Shown here: one piece after another, positions 24,135-29,098 of the stretch
How the letters are laid out: each line of letters opens with the position of its first letter
Numbering within the stretch: position 1 is the stretch's first letter
NCBI GenBank assembly: GCA_964440345.1
Contig: CAYTSA010000044.1
Coordinates: forward strand, 1-29,098
Direction of reading: 5' to 3'
DNA length: 29,098 nt
Origin: CAYTSA01 sp964440345
Lineage (GTDB): Bacteria; Desulfobacterota; Desulfovibrionia; Desulfovibrionales; Desulfovibrionaceae
Notes under the pieces: generated by a model
Seen by the model: the letters and a program-made list of their open reading frames with translations, nothing else
Database searches by the model: none
What the model was told of the DNA's origin: nothing
Made by a program: the position numbers and the translations under genes

Positions 24135-26534
24135 ATGTACGACATATTCTACAATCCTTCGTTTCTATCTGACCGGGAAAGCATGGACAGGTTTGCTGTC
24201 AGAACTGCGGAATTGCAAAAAATTCTGGCTGTTATAAGGCAAGGCGAGAACACTTCCAGTCAGCATGTCCTTGTCGCAGGAGACCGCGGCTGCGGCAAGA
24301 CCTCCCTGGTGCGGCGCGCGGTTGCTGAGCTGCGACGCAGTCCGGAATTCGCCGGCCGCTGGCTGCCCCTGACTTTTGGCGAAGAAAGCTATGAAGCAAC
24401 TTCGGTCGGCCAGTTCTGGCTGGAGGCCGTGCTGCGTCTGGCCGCAGAAACCGCAGACCCCGCTTTGCAGAAAGTCCATGACGCAATTCTCCATGAACCT
24501 GACGAGAAGCTACTGCAGCAGCGTTGCCTGGCGGCGTTGCTGGAATTTGCCGGCCGGACCGGCAAGCGGCTTGTGCTTATTGTGGAAAACGTGGACCTTC
24601 TTTTGAGAGAACAGCTGGGCCGCGATGGCGCGCAGCAGCTTTGCGCCACACTGGAGCGCGAACCGCTGCTTATGCTTGTGGGGTCCGCCTCCGGAAGCTT
24701 TGATGCATGCCGCATGCCGCGAGCCATGAATGATTTTTTCCAGGTCATTGAACTGGCCCCGTTGTCTGTGCAGGAATGCCGAAGTCTCTGGAACACGGCC
24801 GCAGGCAAGGATATTTCCAGGGGACGCGCCCGGGCCGTACATGTGGCCACAAACGGGAACCTGCGTTTGACGGCGATCCTGGCGGCAATTGAGGCCAGCA
24901 GTGCATCGCGGTCTTTCTGGAAGAATCTGGAGCTGCTTGTGGACAGCCAGACCAGCTACTTCAAGTCTGTTTTTGAGGCGCTGCCGGCCAAGGAGCGCAA
25001 AATATTTGCCTGCCTGGCCAGCATATGGAACGACGGGTCGGCCCGGGAAGTCGCCGCTGCTGCGCGCGTATCGCCAAGCCTGGCCAGCGCCTGCTTGAAG
25101 CGTCTTGAAGTACGGGGCTTGGTCCGGGTCGCTACAGCGAGAAAAGGTAAAAGAAAATACCGGCTTACAGATCGCCTGTGCAACATCTACTATCTACTGC
25201 GCCGGGGAAAGAGCCAGAACCGCGTCCGCGCATTGGCGGATTTCATGGTCCATTTCTACGGCGGCGCGGGCCTGGACTGCGCGCCGGCTGAAACCGCTGG
25301 CGAGGCGTGTCTGTTGATTGCGCCAAACCGCCAGGAGCACTGGGAGGCGTTGCATGTGTTGTTCGCGCTGCCAGGTGAAGATGACCGGCTAACGCGCCTG
25401 CTGGCGCCTCTGGATGTTGACGGCGTGGAGAAAGCGCGGCCAGTTCACCCGGCTGCAGACGCCGGAAGACGGTATGACGTCCTCGCTGCTTCCCTCCAGC
25501 AGGCGTATGCACAGGCTGACTGGCAAGAGGTGCAAAGGCTTCTCCATTCCATACTGGACTTGAACCCGGGCGCTGCGTGGGTCTGGAAAATGCTTGGCGG
25601 GGCGCTGGCCAGAGCGGAAGAGGCGTCAGATGAAGCTGTGGCGTGTCTGCGCAAGGCCCTGGAGCTGCAGCCAGGGGATGCGCAGGCCATGTTTGCCCTG
25701 GGGGTGTTGCTCGCCGAGAAATGCGGCAAGAGCAAAGAAGGTGTGGACCATTTGCGCAGAGCGGTGGAAGCGCGGCCAGGGTTCGCGTCGGCGTGGTTTT
25801 TTTTGGGGGACGCGCTCGCAAGGGATCTGGGGGAACTGCAGGAGGGCGCAAAGTGTTTGCAGCAGGCTTTGACCCTTGATCCACAAGACCTCTGGACCAG
25901 GTGCGCCCTTGGATTTTATTTGTTGCTGGACGGGCGGGTAGAAGAAAGCGGACAAGTGTTGCGCGGAACGTCTGCACAGGAACAAGGCGGGGCGGAGATC
26001 GTAACGCATCTAGTCCGCAGGACAAGAGATTTCATCCCGGCAGAGTACATGGAGCTGTTGCTGGAATATACTGAGCGCCCGGCCATCCTTTTGAATCATT
26101 TTGCCTACAAGCTCACACACATGGGGCGGTACGGCGAGGTGGAGCGCATCGAAGGCTGGGCGCGGGAAGCTGTTCAGGCCAATCCAAAAGCGCCGGCATA
26201 TCGCGGCACGTTGTCCCGGGCGCTGGCCCTGCGCGGCAAATGCAGCGAAGCGCTGGAGCACGCGGCGTTCAGCCTGGCGCATCCGGACATTATCCAAAGC
26301 GAAACCCAGGAACCCACGGATGTGCTCGCCATGGCCGCTGCAGCCGGCCTGGGCCGGGAGGCCCTGGACGAGCTCGTAGAGTCAGAGAGCCGGCCTTTGC
26401 TGGAGCCGCTGGAGGCCGGGCTGCGGCTCTGCCTGGGCCTGGAAATCGACGCGCCGCTGGAGATACAGGAAGTAGGGCGGGACGTGGCTGCGCGCATTGA
26501 AGAGTGGAGCCAGTGGTTTGCGGCAGGCGCGTAG
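24135..26534 (+). CDS. STAND-like AAA ATPase with winged helix and TPR repeats
   Basis: 799 residues; ATG preceded by AGGAG 8 nt upstream. N-terminal P-loop domain with Walker A GDRGCGKTS (49-57) and Walker B LVLIVENVD (145-153). A winged helix-turn-helix follows at ~285-350 (REVAAAARVSPSLASACLKR, then LEVRGLVR), as in ORC/Cdc6-type and STAND NTPases. The second half (~450-640 and beyond) carries TPR repeats (DEAVACLRKALELQPGDAQA is the clearest). Such architectures are signal-transducing NTPases in which the repeats sense a ligand or partner. No effector domain (nuclease, TIR, protease) is visible, so it may act through a partner or as a regulator. A defence role is possible but unsupported by neighbours. 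Confidence 0.82.
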   Translation: MYDIFYNPSFLSDRESMDRFAVRTAELQKILAVIRQGENTSSQHVLVAGDRGCGKTSLVRRAVAELRRSPEFAGRWLPLTFGEESYEATSVGQFWLEAVLRLAAETADPALQKVHDAILHEPDEKLLQQRCLAALLEFAGRTGKRLVLIVENVDLLLREQLGRDGAQQLCATLEREPLLMLVGSASGSFDACRMPRAMNDFFQVIELAPLSVQECRSLWNTAAGKDISRGRARAVHVATNGNLRLTAILAAIEASSASRSFWKNLELLVDSQTSYFKSVFEALPAKERKIFACLASIWNDGSAREVAAAARVSPSLASACLKRLEVRGLVRVATARKGKRKYRLTDRLCNIYYLLRRGKSQNRVRALADFMVHFYGGAGLDCAPAETAGEACLLIAPNRQEHWEALHVLFALPGEDDRLTRLLAPLDVDGVEKARPVHPAADAGRRYDVLAASLQQAYAQADWQEVQRLLHSILDLNPGAAWVWKMLGGALARAEEASDEAVACLRKALELQPGDAQAMFALGVLLAEKCGKSKEGVDHLRRAVEARPGFASAWFFLGDALARDLGELQEGAKCLQQALTLDPQDLWTRCALGFYLLLDGRVEESGQVLRGTSAQEQGGAEIVTHLVRRTRDFIPAEYMELLLEYTERPAILLNHFAYKLTHMGRYGEVERIEGWAREAVQANPKAPAYRGTLSRALALRGKCSEALEHAAFSLAHPDIIQSETQEPTDVLAMAAAAGLGREALDELVESESRPLLEPLEAGLRLCLGLEIDAPLEIQEVGRDVAARIEEWSQWFAAGA

Positions 26535-26637
26535 GGTCCGCCGCCGTTGCCTGTTTGCGCTGTCGTAGCTTGCCGCCTTCGCGCCTATCAGCCGGCTATA
26601 AAAAAATTTTCCAGCCCTACCGCAGTTCCCTGCCGAT

Positions 26638-26662
26638 GGGCCGTTTTTCGGCTCTTTGTCTT
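26638..26662 (+). terminator. Possible terminator after the STAND-like ATPase
   Basis: GGGCCG (26638-26643) and CGGCTC (26649-26654) pair (one G-T) around TTTTT, followed by TTTGTCTT. It lies ~100 nt after the stop in a convergent region. The short stem makes it weak. Confidence 0.4.
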
Positions 26663-26708
26663 CAGCCACATAAGGCTCGATAGCCCATATTGCCTTTTCC
26701 CGGCTGCT

Positions 26709-29063
26709 TTACTCCTGCAGCAACATATGATGCACAATCGACGCCGCTGCCCCGGACGTCAGGGTCAGGTCGATATCCACTGTGGCCAGATTGGCCTGGG
26801 TCTCTGGAGCGCCGGCGTCTGTTCCCATGGCAACCGAGCCAAACCAGTAGGAACTGGCAGGGTCTACCTTCCAGGATATCCTCACGTCATAAGGCGATCC
26901 TTCGGCCACGGCGCTGCCGCCGTCAGCAAGGGCGGCGGAAGCATTGCCGGCGTCCTCTTCGCCAACAATGGCGTAGACAAGGCTCACCTGGTCCGTAGCG
27001 CCTTCGCTGGAAGCAGTGAAGTTGCGCACCAGAAGGGTATACTTACCCGCCTGGGGCGAACGCAGGTTGACGTATTCGCTGTTCCCTTCCCCTGCGGAAG
27101 ACGCGGCGACCTCACCGGCCTGGTCATAAATGTACATGTCCACGTCGCGGGATGTTGTGGAGCGAACCTTGGCCACAATGCGCTTGCCGGGAGCTTGCAA
27201 GGTGATGGGGATGCGCCACTCGCCCTCGGATTCGCCCTCGGACTCATTTGTCTCTTCCGGCGTGGGGTCCTGCGCCAGGTTTTGACTTGCCTCCACTCCA
27301 GCGACCATTCCATGAAGCGTTGCAGAGAAATGAGTAATCGCGATGCTCTCGACACCCTGGAGCAGGCTTGAGCTGTTCGCGTTGCTGCTGCTGAAGTTTG
27401 CTGTCGTGGGCCCCAAGAAAGATGTGCGGTAAAACGCCACAGGCATTTGAAAAATCGAGCCGGATGAAGAAGTCAGCACCACCTGGCCAAAGCGCCATGC
27501 GTTCACGGCTGCGTTTTGTGCTGCTGCAACAGTGATGGTCAGTTCCTGGCTCTCACCATGTCCCAAGGTGAACTCCTGGGGCGATATGGCAAGGGTGACG
27601 CCCTCGTCAGCTTGGCCGGCGGCAAACCAGCTATCCCCATTCCCGGAGTGCGTCACGGTCCGTTTCCAGGTGAACGAAGACACCGCCTGGTCTTGCGCCA
27701 TGGAAGGCAAGTTCAGCGTATGCGGCTGGCCGCCTTTGGCCGGGTCGGCCGCCAGAAAATTGGCCTCTGTTTCATCCATAATCAGCAGGCTCTGGGTGGC
27801 TTTGCCAACGCGAATCCGGCCGCCGCCCACGTCAAAGGGGTCCGTGGGCGTGACCCCGTCTTCTTTAACGACAGGCGTCAAGGCGGTTCCCACGAAGGCG
27901 GACTGGATATTGCCAGGCGTCCAGCTGGGCCGCGTGGCTCGTAAAAGCGCCGCCGCGCCGGCCACGTGGGGCGTCGCCATTGATGTGCCGGATTGTATGG
28001 AAAAGATATCGCCAACGTAGGACGACCAGGATGCAAAAATGGATACGCCCGGCGCGGCTATGTCCGGCTTTATGACGTCGGGGACGGCGGGGTTTTCGCC
28101 CCTGGAGCTGAAGGAGCCCATCACGTCCCCCTGGTCCGCGTTTATGGAGACCGAGACGCCGCTGATCGTAGCGGAGGGGGCCTCGCCCCGAGCAAGCCAA
28201 TCCTTGACATCGAGACCGTCGGCATAGGTGATGTGTACTGCAGGCAGCACGTGAGGGTCCTGGCCCAAGGAGTCCCCATGGGTTGCATCATTGATGAGCG
28301 CCAGGCCGCCGGCCCCTCCATCGAGAACATTTTGCCCGATATTTACAGGGTCTGTTTCACCCCGATCGCAAGCCACTATTTGCCCGGCAAATGTCCCGGC
28401 TGGGTATGGCTGGGAGCACAGCCCTGGGTCGCCGTACGGGTCATTGGGGTTAGGGAAGTCCCCGGCGTACACAATGGCGGCCGGCCCGTAGCCGGAGGTG
28501 AAGCCCTGGCCAATCACAGCGTCTGGCGGTTCCTGCCCCCCGCTGGGGAGCAGTGTGTTCTGGAAAGCCCGGGCATGGGTTGTCGCCGCCACGGTTGTCA
28601 CCCAGGGGGCCCCGCCAGGCGGGTCTATGGTTCCAGAGGCCGGGCCGTTGTCTCCGGCGGACTTGGCAACAAAAATACCGGCCGCCCTGGCTGAAAGCAA
28701 AGCAAGCGCAACAGGATCGTTCCAGGGGTCGTCCTCCCCGCCGCTGATGGAGTAGTTGATGACGTCCACCTGGTCTTTCACCGCCTGCTCAATAGCCGCC
28801 AGCAGCCATGAGGTGAGGGCTCCGTCCTGGCCCAGCGCCTTGTAGAAAATGACATTGGCGTGCGGCGCTACGCCTGAAATGTTTCTCCTGATGGTCGTAG
28901 TGGGAAAAAGAATGCGGGCGGCTTCCAATACATTGCCAATCGCAATGGAGGCGGTATGCGTCCCATGGCCTACATCGTCATACGGCAATCCCGGTATTTC
29001 GCCCGTGTCCACATAGGACCACACGCCTATGATCTTGTCGTTGCAATCACTGGTGTCCCAACG
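26709..29063 (-). pseudogene. Secreted subtilisin-like serine protease (S8), 5'-truncated
   Basis: The open frame covers 785 codons and reads the catalytic His region DVGHGTHTASIAIGN, a PA-like insert (about 170-290), the catalytic Ser region QSGTSMATPHVAGAAALL, a fibronectin-like C-terminal domain and a C-terminal pre-peptidase-like domain (YLRSPQAGKYTLLVRN-like). Counting from the GTG at 29024, His is residue 20 and Ser 348. The part carrying the catalytic Asp and signal peptide should lie upstream; RWDTSDCNDKIIGVWSYV still matches subtilases, but a TAA at 29064-29066 closes the frame just before it. The window ends 32 nt later, so this is either a broken gene or an error at a contig end. 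The oxyanion-hole Asn position reads SAGDNGP, with Asp125 where Asn is usual. Confidence 0.85.
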
Positions 29064-29098
29064 TTAGAATTTTAAGCTCAAGCAACCACTTCTAATTA

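Noticed and set aside
1..29098. CRISPR arrays, tRNA and rRNA genes
   Set aside because: No regularly spaced repeats, no cloverleaf-compatible tRNA sequence and no rRNA stretch were noticed; this is reading by eye, not a covariance search.

Overview
The window reads as a chromosomal segment of a Desulfovibrionales-type deltaproteobacterium (sulfate-reducer lineage). This is inferred from the style of HflK (MNWDWDKLQ start), the phosphomannomutase, a tungsten/molybdenum aldehyde oxidoreductase paired with a four-cluster ferredoxin, a DUF115/Maf-type protein, stand-alone family-3 solute-binding proteins and multi-PAS and HD-GYP sensors. No ribosomal RNA or tRNA is present to settle the taxonomy. 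The sequence is a draft: a 10-N gap sits at 11418-11427 inside a methyltransferase gene.

Layout. 1-747: AT-rich stretch with no convincing gene but several palindromes. 748-2755 (minus): hflK-hflC membrane protease-regulator operon with a strong hairpin terminator. 2824-6428 (plus): a compact operon of phosphohexomutase, 4x[4Fe-4S] ferredoxin and AOR-family oxidoreductase. 6457-12907: an island made of two paralogous radical SAM/SPASM enzymes pointing away from a cytoplasmic PAS/GAF histidine kinase, with a SAM-dependent methyltransferase beside the second. A 179-bp MITE-like long inverted repeat lies in the kinase's upstream region. 13068-15997 (minus): a small acidic orphan protein, a possible 30-residue microprotein and a membrane HD-GYP sensor. 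16172-17547: a gene graveyard with a repeat hairpin, a LysE-like N-terminal stub, a truncated higB, a frameshifted higA and about 860 bp of hairpin-rich non-coding DNA. 17548-19924 (plus): plsC and RNase J, coupled. 20060-21766: two convergent periplasmic solute-binding proteins. 22012-26534 (plus): a DUF115/Maf-like protein, then a STAND-like ATPase with winged helix and TPRs, the latter behind a promoter overlapped by a perfect 16-nt palindrome. 26709-29063 (minus): the catalytic and C-terminal part of a secreted subtilase whose frame is closed by a stop before the catalytic-Asp region.

How it works together. The housekeeping parts are HflKC (membrane protein quality control), PlsC (phospholipid synthesis) and RNase J (RNA turnover). 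The operon 2824-6428 links a sugar-phosphate mutase with aldehyde oxidation by a tungstopterin enzyme feeding a polyferredoxin. The most unusual grouping is the radical SAM pair, methyltransferase and PAS kinase; no precursor peptide is recognisable, so the substrate is unknown. The most clearly decayed locus is higBA. The best regulatory candidate is the palindrome upstream of the STAND-like ATPase.
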